DNA of 64,000 nt from Candidatus Peribacteria bacterium (GCA_943356465.1 CALREX010000005.1:1-64000); one strand, 5' to 3'; counted from the first letter of the stretch, positions 1-9,247 are shown. The notes: a model not told the origin generated them from the sequence alone. Numbers and translations are program-made.

Positions 1-3000
1 AACCGCTTCCAATGATGACAAAGATGGAGCTTTATTTTTGATTTCCATTTTTATTTCGTCACTTACGGCTTTGTCAGGAATATCTTTATCATACAATTTT
101 AATTTTACCGTGAAATATCCAGGATCAGCAGGACTTAACTCCTTATATATATGTGTAACTGATTTGTTGGAACTTTTTGAAGTGTCTCCAAAGTCCCAAT
201 TATATTTCAAATTTCTTCCTGTTCCATCTGTGTTTTTTGATTCGCTGGCGTCAAATGTTATTACGTCTCCTTTCGAAGCTTTGATTTGATCTGATAAATC
301 TGTTATTTCTACTCCATTTACGAAGACAGTCATTTTTGCGACAGGCGTGTCCCCTCCTCCAATAAAAATTTTCTTCGTTACTGAATTATCGTTGTCATTC
401 TCATCATAGACAGTTGCTTTTACATCATACTTCCCTGCTTTTGTGTATGTATGCGGAATTACTTTTGAGTCTTTGATGTCGCCAGTACTTGAATCTCCGT
501 CTCCGAATTTTATTTCATATGCAATTGCATTTTCGCTCGCAAGAAGGAAATTCACGGTAGCTTTTCCTTGAGAATCTACGACTGCAGTTGTCGCCTGTGA
601 TCCTCCCCAGGAGACATCAAGTACATTTTTAATAGATACCGTTTTTGTTACTTCTTTGTATTCTTCTTTGAGTCCCGATCCGACGGTAGTTGAGTCTGAA
701 ACTCTGAGTGTGACCTTATAATCGTCTTTCTTTCTGAATTTTATAATTGGATTTTTATCGTTTAGAGTACTGCCATTCATCAATGACCAATTGTCTCCGC
801 TCTTTGAATCAGGATTAATACTCCATTTGTATGTTAGAGAAGGATTTTCTCCATCCGGATCAAAACTCTTTGAAGCATTGAAATTCACCACACCAGGCTG
901 TGAAGAATCAGGAATTGAATATTCATAAATTGCATTTGGAGCTTGTGATTCCACCGTTAACGCATATGGTTCAGCCTGTACTGTTTCCAAATCGCCTGTC
1001 ACTTTGAGATCGACTCTGTATTTTCCAGGCTCTTTGAATTTGTATAAGAATGAGCTTTTATTTTCATTTATACCAAGATCCATTTCTTTTATTTCTCCTG
1101 ATGTTTTTGTTATTTTCCATTCATATGCTTTTATTTTACCTGATGAAGACGAGGAAAGCGTTCCGTCTATTACTATTGATCTGTTTATAAAGACATTTTC
1201 ATTTGGTGTGACTTGTATTCTTGCGGCAACATTCCTTACATCCAGTACGAAGAATTTTGTATCTAATTCTCCAAGTTTGCTCATTACATCGAGCTTTATT
1301 ATATTTTTTCCTTCAGTATCAAAAACGACAGTCTGCTGTCCTGTTTTATCATTATCTACAGCATTGTCACTTGTTCCTGAAACTTTTCCCGCACCGAAAC
1401 TCCATTTGAAATTATCTACATTATCAGTTTTTGAAGCATCAAATATTATTCCCTTTTTTGCTTCGTTTAACGTGACTCCAACGATAGATTTGTCATTTTT
1501 CAAAATTCCATTTTCATAATACGACATGATAGGAATTTTTTTGCCCTGAATGCTCATTTGCAAATCTATTTTTGTCGTAGGTGGATTTACTTTGATTACG
1601 AGACTGCTTATTCCAGGTACGAATTTTGAAGGATCATTTGATTTTATTGTCACTGTAGCAACATATGTTCCAGGATATTTGTATGTACATTGTCTATATG
1701 CCGGTCCATAAAGTTCTTTCTCAATAGGTGATGTACAACTTACTGCATCAGAAACATCCACAGCTGTTCCTGTGAAAGATTTTGATCCATTAAGATTTGA
1801 CCAATCTATATTCTTATCAACAATGCTTCCACCAGCAGGATCAACAGAATCCAGCACATTGAATGTCACGACCAATGGGCCGTTTCCTTCTACAACGTTT
1901 GCACTCAAATGAGCTTCCACACTTTGAACAGACTGAAGTCCGTCAGAAAATGCTATTTGCTCTTTCAATATCTTTATAAGTAGCTGTGTAACTTCGCTAA
2001 TGCTTGTTGCGTCGCTTGATATATCCCAAGTATTTATTTTATCAAGGAATGATCCAGGTGAATAAATTGTTGGATGTGTATCGTCATATCCGTAATCGCT
2101 CATCATGGATTTGAATAATTTCACGATATCAGCTCCGGCATCTTGTGTTGATGCAAAGTTTGCGAAAGTTTGTTTCATTGCGTAAAGCTTTGGTATGTAG
2201 TCATTCTTCAATCTATCCAAATAGTCCGTTTTGATTGCTGCGAAAAGTTTTGACAGATCGTTCTCTTTCGCATTTATATCCGTCTTGATTGACGTCCATT
2301 TTGCGAAAAGTTCTTTTGGATAGGTCACGCAAGCATCTTTTGTCGGATCTCCGCATTCACTAACACTACCTGCTGTCTGGTCATATTTTACAAGCACTTC
2401 CGGTATAGTTTTAATAGAATCCGTCTGTGTCTCTATCTTATTTATGAGTGCATTTGTCTGCACATAAGCCGCTGAGAATTGAGGAACTCTTCCTCTTATG
2501 TTTGAGATTTTTTCTTTTTCGCTAAATAAAAAATTCAAAACATCTTGTTTTGAAACTAGGTTTTTTGCATAATTTAACGAATCTTTATTCGCATCATTTA
2601 TTATTCCTTTTATTTCCTCTGCACTTTGTGCGAAAAGTATAAAGTTTGAATAAATTTCTTTTGCTATACTTTGTACTTGTATGGCCGAGGCATTGAAACT
2701 GTTTCCATAATTTACTCCAATCACTTTTCCTGTACCATTTACACCTCCCGTACCTGTTGTTCCTCCTCCAATTCCTTTTAGCACAGTATTTACAAATGCG
2801 AATGAACCAAGAACTATGACTAGACCTATAACTGCAAATCTTATGGCTTTTTTGGCTTTCCCTGTATTTTCTTCTTCGCCTGCAGCTGTAAGGTAGAGAA
2901 CTCCTCCATATATAACAATAATTACCGCGATAAGTCCGAGGAATCCTAATGCAAAATTGACAACTTTCAGCACGAATTCACGTACATCACTTGATGCCGT

Positions 3001-3222
3001 CAGGGCAGGGTTTATGCCTTTGTTTGAAAGTGTAAGACTTTCTCCTGGTTTAAATTGTGAAAAATCCTGCCCCTGTGGATTTGTTGTAAACATATCTTTT
3101 GCCGCCTTCTTCAGGTCATCCTGCCAGTCTGCAGATGCCACAAACATATTTGCTGAAAAAAGCGTCGCAAAAGCCCCTATTATTAAAGCAATTTTTATTA
3201 TTTTATTTTGTCTGTTCTTCAT
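1..3222 (-). CDS. Pilin-like membrane protein with PKD-type extracellular region (3' end beyond window)
   Basis: Partial; 1,074 codons are visible and the ORF track omits it because it is open at the left edge. I read it on the minus strand from ATG at 3222. Residues 1-30 look like a signal peptide. Two membrane helices at about 86-112 and 126-146 flank a loop with AAGEEENTGKAKKA, the same loop as in the two genes upstream, so it carries one T4SS-pilin-like (TrbC/VirB2-type) module. The long remainder is extracytoplasmic and contains PKD-like stretches, for example FGDGDSS and a following HTYTKAGKYDV. It is third in a same-strand run, 73 nt after its neighbour. Role is inferred: a surface-exposed part of an envelope or pilus-like assembly. 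No catalytic motif was seen. Confidence 0.75.
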   Translation of the reverse strand, partial: MKNRQNKIIKIALIIGAFATLFSANMFVASADWQDDLKKAAKDMFTTNPQGQDFSQFKPGESLTLSNKGINPALTASSDVREFVLKVVNFALGFLGLIAVIIVIYGGVLYLTAAGEEENTGKAKKAIRFAVIGLVIVLGSFAFVNTVLKGIGGGTTGTGGVNGTGKVIGVNYGNSFNASAIQVQSIAKEIYSNFILFAQSAEEIKGIINDANKDSLNYAKNLVSKQDVLNFLFSEKEKISNIRGRVPQFSAAYVQTNALINKIETQTDSIKTIPEVLVKYDQTAGSVSECGDPTKDACVTYPKELFAKWTSIKTDINAKENDLSKLFAAIKTDYLDRLKNDYIPKLYAMKQTFANFASTQDAGADIVKLFKSMMSDYGYDDTHPTIYSPGSFLDKINTWDISSDATSISEVTQLLIKILKEQIAFSDGLQSVQSVEAHLSANVVEGNGPLVVTFNVLDSVDPAGGSIVDKNIDWSNLNGSKSFTGTAVDVSDAVSCTSPIEKELYGPAYRQCTYKYPGTYVATVTIKSNDPSKFVPGISSLVIKVNPPTTKIDLQMSIQGKKIPIMSYYENGILKNDKSIVGVTLNEAKKGIIFDASKTDNVDNFKWSFGAGKVSGTSDNAVDNDKTGQQTVVFDTEGKNIIKLDVMSKLGELDTKFFVLDVRNVAARIQVTPNENVFINRSIVIDGTLSSSSSGKIKAYEWKITKTSGEIKEMDLGINENKSSFLYKFKEPGKYRVDLKVTGDLETVQAEPYALTVESQAPNAIYEYSIPDSSQPGVVNFNASKSFDPDGENPSLTYKWSINPDSKSGDNWSLMNGSTLNDKNPIIKFRKKDDYKVTLRVSDSTTVGSGLKEEYKEVTKTVSIKNVLDVSWGGSQATTAVVDSQGKATVNFLLASENAIAYEIKFGDGDSSTGDIKDSKVIPHTYTKAGKYDVKATVYDENDNDNSVTKKIFIGGGDTPVAKMTVFVNGVEITDLSDQIKASKGDVITFDASESKNTDGTGRNLKYNWDFGDTSKSSNKSVTHIYKELSPADPGYFTVKLKLYDKDIPDKAVSDEIKMEIKNKAPSLSSLEAV

Positions 3223-3295
3223 AGAGGTGAGGTACTCTTTAAGGATTATATTTTCTTTATATATTTATAGCAATCTATTTGTTACTTTTATCCGC

Positions 3296-4270
3296 TTAAG
3301 GTGTCGGAGCTCCAGGCACCATTGTGCCGGATTGTTCTGTTCCGTAATATGGCGTGAATTTTATTAATGTATTTACCAATGCAAATGCCCCAAGTGCAAG
3401 CACTATGGCGATAATAGCGGCCAAGAATATTTTTTTAACTTTTGTTGTAGCTTCTTCGTTTCCGGCTGATGTGACGTATAAATACCCTGCATAAAATAGG
3501 GCAACAAATGCAATTATCGAAACAAATCCGATAACATAATTTATAATTTTAACGATAATATATTTTGCAACTTCCGCATCTGGGAGACTTTGTCCGTTAT
3601 CCGGAAAAATTACTCCACGAATTACAACTTCAGAAAGCATAATCACAAAAAGTCCTGCAACTGCGTAACCCAAATGCTTTTTTGCTTTTCCAAGTTCTTC
3701 TTCGCTGCCTCCGCTTGTCATTACTTTAAATCCACGAATTATGATTATCAGTACCGCAATAATTCCAAGAAATGCCTCCGCCATTCCAATCACGCCTCTT
3801 ACTTGAGCTACAGATTGCTCTGCATATAATTTTGTAACAGCTATATTTTCAAATGCATCACCCAGTTCTCCGAAGAACATTTTGCGAACAATTATATCCG
3901 CCAACTGAATAAGAATCATACCGGCTATCGCATAGAGAAGTGTTTTTTTTGCTTTACCAGCATCTTCTTCATTTGTAGTTGAAATAAGTTTTATCGCAGC
4001 GATTACTATCATAATCAATGCAATTCCACTCAGTGCCAATTTCGCCATATCTAATGCGAAAAACACAGGGCTTGTGAGCGTTCCCACTCCCGGCTGTGCA
4101 TAGTCAGGTGGTGCTTCCTGATGCTGCCCTTGGGCATTAAAACTTGGTAATTTCGTCTGATCTCCTATTTTCTGAATTTGATCCAATGGGTTTGATGCAA
4201 ACGCGTGCATTGCAAGCCCCAAATTTATCAGTATGAATGAAACTAAGAATGATTTTATAATTTTTTTCAT
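3296..4270 (-). CDS. Triplicated T4SS-pilin-like membrane protein
   Basis: 324 aa with an N-terminal signal peptide (MKKIIKSFL... to about residue 26). The rest is three tandem copies of one module, at about 70-145, 155-225 and 235-312. Each copy is a helix, a short charged loop, and a second helix; the loops read TTNEEDAGKAKK, SGGSEEELGKAKK and SAGNEEATTKVKK. The module resembles the small TrbC/VirB2-like pilin domain common in Patescibacteria, normally present once. It begins 5 nt after the preceding gene, so the two are probably co-transcribed. The function is not known; an oligomeric membrane or pilus-base component is my inference from the fold type. Confidence 0.8.
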   Translation of the reverse strand: MKKIIKSFLVSFILINLGLAMHAFASNPLDQIQKIGDQTKLPSFNAQGQHQEAPPDYAQPGVGTLTSPVFFALDMAKLALSGIALIMIVIAAIKLISTTNEEDAGKAKKTLLYAIAGMILIQLADIIVRKMFFGELGDAFENIAVTKLYAEQSVAQVRGVIGMAEAFLGIIAVLIIIIRGFKVMTSGGSEEELGKAKKHLGYAVAGLFVIMLSEVVIRGVIFPDNGQSLPDAEVAKYIIVKIINYVIGFVSIIAFVALFYAGYLYVTSAGNEEATTKVKKIFLAAIIAIVLALGAFALVNTLIKFTPYYGTEQSGTMVPGAPTP

Positions 4271-4275
4271 GTATT

Positions 4276-5253
4276 TTAATTATTTGCTATAGCTCCAAAG
4301 CTTGAGAGCTGGCTTGTTAATACAGTACTTACTACTGCAAAAGCACCATAAATTATCACCACTCCGATGATTGTAGCTACAAGTATATTTTTTGCTGTTT
4401 TCATTCTTTCCTCCTCACCTCCCGAGCTTAGGTACATTATTGCCGCAACTATAAGCATAACAAATGCAACAGGACCGATGAAATACATCATGAAATTTAT
4501 TATTCCAACGATTTGTTCAATCCCGGTTTTTACGTTTACCATTGGATGAACTCCGTTTATTCCGGAGTAAACTTGTTTGTCTACATTGTAGAAAACTTTA
4601 TTGATAAAGATGTCTCCGATGTAGATTAAAAGTAAACCTGAAATACTATAAATCAAACCACTTCTTGCTTTCTTAACCTCTTCTTCCTCCCCTCCTGCTG
4701 TCATGAAGGAAATTCCTGATCTTATAGCCATAATTACAGCATATGTTCCAATCACGTATTTTATGAATGTCATGAAAATTTCGACCTGTTTGTCAAAAAG
4801 TTTTACACGATTTATGATTTCGGCAGGATTTCCCAATATTGTACCTTGTGACATATCGAATATTTTAGCTAAATCCTGTGACATGCTTATAATCACAAAT
4901 GAAACCAATGTGTAAATAAATCCTTTTTTCACTTTTCCGAGTGTTTCTTCCTCACCAGATGACATCACGAGTTGATATCCAAGATAAACCAGCATGACAA
5001 TTCCAACCACTCCGACAAGCACTTTTACGTATGCCAAAGCGCCCATTACGAGATCAACTACGATTAACTGACCTTCTTTTTGAGGAGGTTGTGGAATATT
5101 GTATTTTTCATATTCTTTTGATAGCGGAAGAAACGATGATGCTTGTGCGAGCCCTCCATGCGACAAAAACGAGAAGATTCCAAGCGCAATCACCATAAGT
5201 CCAAGCACGAATGTGAGTTCAAGAATGGATTTTTTGAAATTTTGTTTTGACAT
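4276..5253 (-). CDS. Triplicated T4SS-pilin-like membrane protein
   Basis: 325 aa, first gene of the minus-strand run. It has an N-terminal membrane segment (about residues 10-35) and three pilin-like two-helix modules with loops SSGEEETLGKVKK, TAGGEEEEVKKAR and SSGGEEERMKTAK. It is a paralogue of the next gene, with the same length and module number, so one probably arose from the other by duplication. No Shine-Dalgarno sequence precedes the ATG. Upstream lies a long inverted repeat and the divergent secE gene. Its role is unknown; membrane localisation is clear. Confidence 0.8.
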   Translation of the reverse strand: MSKQNFKKSILELTFVLGLMVIALGIFSFLSHGGLAQASSFLPLSKEYEKYNIPQPPQKEGQLIVVDLVMGALAYVKVLVGVVGIVMLVYLGYQLVMSSGEEETLGKVKKGFIYTLVSFVIISMSQDLAKIFDMSQGTILGNPAEIINRVKLFDKQVEIFMTFIKYVIGTYAVIMAIRSGISFMTAGGEEEEVKKARSGLIYSISGLLLIYIGDIFINKVFYNVDKQVYSGINGVHPMVNVKTGIEQIVGIINFMMYFIGPVAFVMLIVAAIMYLSSGGEEERMKTAKNILVATIIGVVIIYGAFAVVSTVLTSQLSSFGAIANN

Positions 5254-5300
5254 GAATGACTTTTGTTTTTATTTTTTCTAATTATTTTAGCACAAAAGGA

Positions 5301-5395
5301 GTTTAAGTTCAAGTGGGAAAGGTGGAAGTACAGATGTCTACTCATAATTGGTCGTAAACATCTGTACTTCCACCTTAAAATCCTTGGACTTAAAC
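5301..5395. repeat. Long inverted repeat between divergent genes
   Basis: Arms of about 37 nt (5301-5337 and 5359-5395) pair over AGGTGGAAGTACAGATGT and GTTTAAGTYCAAG, with a small internal mismatch zone and a loop of about 21 nt. The single base difference in the outer stem is a T-G pair on the plus strand. A T-rich run follows the right arm on the plus strand, as in a terminator. It lies ahead of secE, so it could be an attenuator, a transcription barrier between divergent units, or a mobile palindrome. Confidence 0.7.
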
Positions 5396-5486
5396 TATTT
5401 TTTGCATTTTTTGTTGCATTTTTCAAAGGGGGATGGTAATTTATTGCACGTGAGCCGAGAGGCTTTTTGGATTTATCTAAAATATT

Positions 5487-5696
5487 ATGTTCAATAAGAT
5501 AAAAAATTATATCAAAGGAGCGTTCGAAGAGCTACCAAAGGTAGTCTGGCCTACAAAAAACCAAGCGATTAGAATTACAATTATAGTTCTTATATTTTGT
5601 CTTGTTACAGCTATTTTCCTTGCTGCCGTAGATTATGCATTTACACAAGGATATACATATCTGCTTCAATTAGCAGGATCATTTAAAGCACAATAA
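5487..5696 (+). CDS. secE: Preprotein translocase subunit SecE
   Basis: 69 aa, the size of the short single-helix SecE of most bacteria. The amphipathic N-terminal helix ends in ELPKVVWPTKNQ, matching the family signature (E-x-x-K-V-x-W-P), and is followed by one membrane helix at about residues 28-50. SecE clamps SecY in the SecYEG export channel. It is 12 nt ahead of nusG, the near-universal secE-nusG pair, which supports the call. No ribosome-binding site is visible. A short AGCC-GAGA-GGCT hairpin followed by TTTTT sits about 20 nt upstream and might act as a minor attenuator. Confidence 0.93.
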   Translation: MFNKIKNYIKGAFEELPKVVWPTKNQAIRITIIVLIFCLVTAIFLAAVDYAFTQGYTYLLQLAGSFKAQ

Positions 5697-5708
5697 ACAA
5701 TCTAAAAG

Positions 5709-6254
5709 ATGGGAAGGCAAGCCGAAAATACAGGTCGACACTGGTACGTGATACACACCTATTCTGGGTATGAAGATGCCGTACGTGAAGCTTTGTTGCA
5801 ACGTATCGAATCTCTTGGAATGCAAGATATGATTTTTGATGTTGTTGTGCCTAAAGAAACTCAAATTGTTATCAAAAAAGGAGAGCCTGTCACTGAAGAA
5901 AAACGTATTTTCCCTGGATATGTTCTTGTGGACATGATTGTTACCGATGACAGCTGGTATGTCGTACGAAATACTCCGAACGTTACTGGGTTCGTCGGCG
6001 CAGGAACTATTCCTGTTCCTGTTTCTCCAGAAGAATGGAAAGTGATAAAGAGACATATGGGGCAAGCAGAGCCAAAATTCAAGATCGACTTTGCTGTTTC
6101 AGACCATGTTACTGTTTTGGATGGACCATTTGCAAACTACGATGGATCTATCAGCAATATCGATGAGGAAAAAGGAAAAGTTAAAGTTCTTATCACAATT
6201 TTCGGACGTGAGACTCCAATGGAACTTGATTTCACACAGATAAAGAAGAAATAA
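5709..6254 (+). CDS. nusG: Transcription termination/antitermination protein NusG
   Basis: 181 aa. The NGN domain starts at HWYVIHTYSGYE and includes the FPGYVLVDM and NTPNVTGFVG motifs. The C-terminal KOW domain (about 125-181) contains VTVLDGPFANYDGSI. NusG binds RNA polymerase, suppresses pausing and couples transcription to Rho or the ribosome. The partner gene secE lies 12 nt upstream. In most bacteria rplK follows directly; here three unrelated genes intervene. A long palindrome that ends in T-rich sequence lies just downstream and would serve as a terminator on this strand. Confidence 0.96.
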   Translation: MGRQAENTGRHWYVIHTYSGYEDAVREALLQRIESLGMQDMIFDVVVPKETQIVIKKGEPVTEEKRIFPGYVLVDMIVTDDSWYVVRNTPNVTGFVGAGTIPVPVSPEEWKVIKRHMGQAEPKFKIDFAVSDHVTVLDGPFANYDGSISNIDEEKGKVKVLITIFGRETPMELDFTQIKKK

Positions 6255-6263
6255 GGACAATTT

Positions 6264-6364
6264 GAAAGGGGGCAAATATCCTTTAGAACTTATGCTTCTT
6301 TTTTTAAAATCGATCTTTTTCCTAAAGGAACACAATGCGTTCTAAAAGATATTTGCCCCCTTTC
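6264..6364. repeat. Long palindrome with conserved core (sister of 16954-17063)
   Basis: Arms 6264-6289 and 6339-6364 are complementary over 26 bp with one C/A discrepancy. The stem carries GGGGGCAAATATC. On the plus strand a T-rich run follows the right arm, so it could terminate nusG transcription. On the minus strand the loop reads TAGAACGCATTGTGTT and later AAGAAGCATAAGTTCTA, closely matching the element at 16954-17063, and the stem discrepancy becomes a G-U pair. The shared core makes a simple terminator an incomplete explanation. Confidence 0.75.
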
Positions 6365-6479
6365 TTTTTCACATTTCTTTTATCAGAATGAAATCTGCGT
6401 GAAATTAAGTTCCAATTTTCTTGATTTTCCATGTAAAATCTTTTATCTTGTTTGTAAGGAATTTCCTCATTTCTAGGTT

Positions 6480-7382
6480 ATGCAAAAATTTACGGTTTTT
6501 ACCGTCATTCTTACTTTAATTGTTGTAGTTGTTGCGGCTCAGGTTGTAGCGAATCAGTATTGGCCGAGCCTTGATTTAGATTCCTTGTCGGGAGGCGAGG
6601 TTGCTCTTAATACAGCAAATCCACTTCCAAATTCCTTGGATTTAAGTGCCAATGTAATTGGCACAGATGTGCAAAATACAAACTCCAATAAAACTCCTGT
6701 TAATCCTATCGATAAACCTACTTCCACACTTGACCCATCAACTTTGCCTCCTACAGAATTTGGGGATGGACTTGATCCTGCTGCCGGTGCCAGCGATGTA
6801 AACGGCCTTAATACATCAAATTTACCTGTTTCAACCAGTCAAAATATAACTTCTGCTAATACGACTAATCCTTCCCAACTATCTCCTCAAAATACAACTT
6901 CCGGGACTTCAGATGATTCTGAAAATAACAATTTCAAACCTGCGGTTTTGAATGTTTATTTAAATCAGGATGATCTTAAAAGTGCAGGATTTACAAACGC
7001 CACCCTTGACACAGAATCTTTTGACGGATTTTTGTACAAGACTATTTATCTTCAAGACTTAAAGGATTTAAAAGTTTTTAAAAATGTTATCAAATCAACC
7101 GACTCAACTCTTTGCAAAGTTTACATAATCGATGTTGGACCAATGAATTCGCCAAAAGATGTTTACAATACGCTTAAAACTCGAGGCTCGGAAGGTCTTG
7201 ATATAGAGATAAATGAGACTAATGAATTTGGAGATAGCTCTTTTTTTATGAATGATTCGCGTCGCCAAAATGTTGCATTTTTAACTGTTAGATTTGGTAA
7301 TTTGATTTATGGTTTTTCATATCCCAAAGAATATCATCCTCAAGTAAAAAACCTAGTTAAGCTTCTTGATATGGAGTTTTAA
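6480..7382 (+). CDS. Membrane-anchored protein with Asn/Thr/Ser/Pro-rich linker
   Basis: 300 aa, family not recognised. One N-terminal hydrophobic helix (about 5-25, TVILTLIVVVVAAQVVANQ) is followed by a low-complexity linker rich in N, T, S and P to about residue 155. A compact C-terminal domain of about 145 residues follows (start near PAVLNVYLNQDDL). The architecture suggests a surface protein tethered by a signal anchor with a flexible spacer. It sits between nusG and a convergent DtxR-type repressor, and the two reading frames overlap by 4 nt at their stop ends. No link to metal transport is visible in the protein itself. Confidence 0.6.
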   Translation: MQKFTVFTVILTLIVVVVAAQVVANQYWPSLDLDSLSGGEVALNTANPLPNSLDLSANVIGTDVQNTNSNKTPVNPIDKPTSTLDPSTLPPTEFGDGLDPAAGASDVNGLNTSNLPVSTSQNITSANTTNPSQLSPQNTTSGTSDDSENNNFKPAVLNVYLNQDDLKSAGFTNATLDTESFDGFLYKTIYLQDLKDLKVFKNVIKSTDSTLCKVYIIDVGPMNSPKDVYNTLKTRGSEGLDIEINETNEFGDSSFFMNDSRRQNVAFLTVRFGNLIYGFSYPKEYHPQVKNLVKLLDMEF

Positions 7383-7747
7383 AATCTTTTTTTCTTTAAG
7401 AAAGCGGAAACCTCTTTGAGTTTTTTTAAAGTTGTTTCGCTTAAAGAATGTTCTATTCCATGAATATCTTTTTCCTGAACATGTTTCGATATTCCAAGAA
7501 TTGTAAAAAATTCCGCAAGAACCTTATGCCTCTGCGCCACGCTTTTACCCTTTTTATAGCCCTTTTCAGTTAATTTTATACGAGCATATGGTTCATATAA
7601 AATACACTCTTCCTTCTCCAGCCTTTGCATCATCTGAGTAACCGAAGGTTTACTTACATTCAACACTTCAGCGATATCTGAAATCCTTATATCGCCTTTT
7701 TCTTTTAGTAAGTCATATATTGTCTCGAGATAATCTTCTTGTTCCAT
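7379..7747 (-). CDS. mntR: MntR/DtxR-family metal-dependent repressor
   Basis: 122 aa. The N-terminal winged helix (about 1-65) has the family signature EDYLETIYDLL and the recognition region VSKPSVTQMMQRLEKEE. The C-terminal half is the short helical metal-binding and dimerisation domain (HKVLAEFFTILG...IEHSLSE), and there is no SH3 domain, as in MntR rather than DtxR. MntR represses Mn uptake genes when Mn is replete. It is divergent from the NRAMP transporter and the shared 90-nt gap holds a perfect 16-bp palindrome, the likely operator. The specific metal, Mn or Fe, is an inference from the neighbour. Confidence 0.88.
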   Translation of the reverse strand: MEQEDYLETIYDLLKEKGDIRISDIAEVLNVSKPSVTQMMQRLEKEECILYEPYARIKLTEKGYKKGKSVAQRHKVLAEFFTILGISKHVQEKDIHGIEHSLSETTLKKLKEVSAFLKKKRF

Positions 7748-7775
7748 ATTTTAATTATACGCTCATAAATGAGTC

Positions 7776-7804
7776 TTGACAATAAAAAAGATAATCTGTA
7801 TTAA
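7776..7804 (+). promoter_or_regulatory. Sigma70-type promoter for mntH
   Basis: TTGACA at 7776-7781 and TATTAA at 7799-7804 with a 17-nt spacer. The transcript would start within or next to the palindrome at 7809-7824, an arrangement that allows repression by a bound dimer. The predicted leader is about 25-30 nt and lacks a Shine-Dalgarno sequence. Confidence 0.75.
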
Positions 7805-7808
7805 TAAA

Positions 7809-7824
7809 GTTAGGATATCCTAAC
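7809..7824. promoter_or_regulatory. Palindromic MntR/DtxR-type operator
   Basis: GTTAGGATATCCTAAC is a perfect 16-bp palindrome starting 4 nt after the -10 box of mntH. The TTAGG half-site is like those bound by DtxR-family repressors, and the mntR-like gene is divergent and adjacent. Binding is inferred. Confidence 0.75.
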
Positions 7825-7837
7825 AAACGACACAAAG

Positions 7838-9175
7838 ATGACTCATGAAAATTTATTCGAATCCCTGGGGTGGCTGAGGCAAGGCGAGAATAAAAGCCTT
7901 AGGGAAGCCCACAAATCAATCCCGCTGCCTAAAACCTTATCTTTTTTGAAAAAACTTTTGGCGTTTTCCGGGCCAGGCTATATGGTCGCAGTCGGATACA
8001 TGGACCCAGGAAATTGGGCTACCGATTTGGCAGGAGGTTCTAAATTTGGATATGCTTTACTTTTTGTTATTTTGCTTTCAAGTCTTTTTGCAATTCTATT
8101 ACAATATTTGTCAGCAAAACTTGGTATAATTTCGGGAAGGGATCTTGCGCAAGCGTGTCGAGATTCATTTCCAAAATGGGTAAATGTGATTTTATGGATT
8201 ATGACGGAGGTCATGATTACCGCTTGTGACCTTGCAGAGGTCATAGGTTCCGCCATAGCGCTTAATCTTCTTTTTGGAATTCCTCTGGCTGTCGGAGTAA
8301 TAATAACCGCTGCTGATGTTCTGCTTTTGCTTATACTTCAGGCTCGAGGATTTCGCACTCTCGAGGCTCTTGTGATTACGCTTGTAGCAACCATTGCTGT
8401 ACTTTTTGGATTTGAAATTTTATTTTCAAAACCAGATTTTGCTGCCGTTTTTAACGGATTTTTGCCGTCAAAAGAAATATTTTCAAATAAAGAAATGCTA
8501 TATATTGCCATAGGTATACTTGGAGCAACAGTCATGCCTCATAATTTGTATTTACATTCAGCTGTAGTTCAAACTAGAAATTATTCCGAGACTTTTGAAG
8601 GCAAGAAAGAAGCTCTGAAATTTGCCACAATTGATTCGACTATGGCTCTTATGATGGCTTTCTTTGTGAATGCAGCTATTTTGATCGTTGCCGCAGCTAC
8701 ATTCTATACGAGAGGATACAACGGAGTGGCGGAGATCGACCAAGCATATTCACTCCTTACTCCTTTGCTTGGCGCAGGATTTGCAAGCACGTTTTTTGCA
8801 ATTGCATTGCTTGCTTCTGGCCAAAATTCAACTATAACAGCAACGCTTGCCGGACAGATTGTGATGGAAGGATTTTTGAATCTTCGTATAAAACCATGGA
8901 TTCGCAGACTTATTACGAGGCTTATTGCGATCATACCTGCAATAATAATTGTTGTTTTATATGGAGGATCCGGCTTATCCAAACTTCTTATTTTAAGTCA
9001 GGTTGTTTTGAGTATGCAGCTTCCTTTTGCTGTTTTTCCCCTTGTAATTTTCACAAGTAATAAGCTTAAGATGGGCGCATTTGTAAATGGACTTTTTATT
9101 AAAGTTTTAGCTTTTTTGATCAGTATTTTTATAGTCGTTTTGAATCTATGGCTCATTTATAGCTTTTTGCTTTGA
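7838..9175 (+). CDS. mntH: NRAMP-family divalent metal (Mn2+) transporter
   Basis: 445 aa, about 11 membrane helices, the usual length for MntH. The metal-site helix 1 motif DPGNW ([13 protein letters not shown]) and the helix 6 motif MPHNLYLH are both intact; these carry the Asp, Asn and Met ligands for Mn2+/Fe2+. It imports divalent metal with protons across the cytoplasmic membrane. The N-terminal extension of about 35 residues is cytoplasmic. Regulation: a good promoter and a palindromic operator next to a divergent mntR. Stop codon is TGA. It separates nusG from rplK, an unusual place for a transporter. Confidence 0.93.
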   Translation: MTHENLFESLGWLRQGENKSLREAHKSIPLPKTLSFLKKLLAFSGPGYMVAVGYMDPGNWATDLAGGSKFGYALLFVILLSSLFAILLQYLSAKLGIISGRDLAQACRDSFPKWVNVILWIMTEVMITACDLAEVIGSAIALNLLFGIPLAVGVIITAADVLLLLILQARGFRTLEALVITLVATIAVLFGFEILFSKPDFAAVFNGFLPSKEIFSNKEMLYIAIGILGATVMPHNLYLHSAVVQTRNYSETFEGKKEALKFATIDSTMALMMAFFVNAAILIVAAATFYTRGYNGVAEIDQAYSLLTPLLGAGFASTFFAIALLASGQNSTITATLAGQIVMEGFLNLRIKPWIRRLITRLIAIIPAIIIVVLYGGSGLSKLLILSQVVLSMQLPFAVFPLVIFTSNKLKMGAFVNGLFIKVLAFLISIFIVVLNLWLIYSFLL

Positions 9176-9247
9176 CAAAACGATAAAAAACTCTAAAATG
9201 TCCTAGAATTTACGCACTCGCTTCAATAATTTTTAAGAAAGACAACA

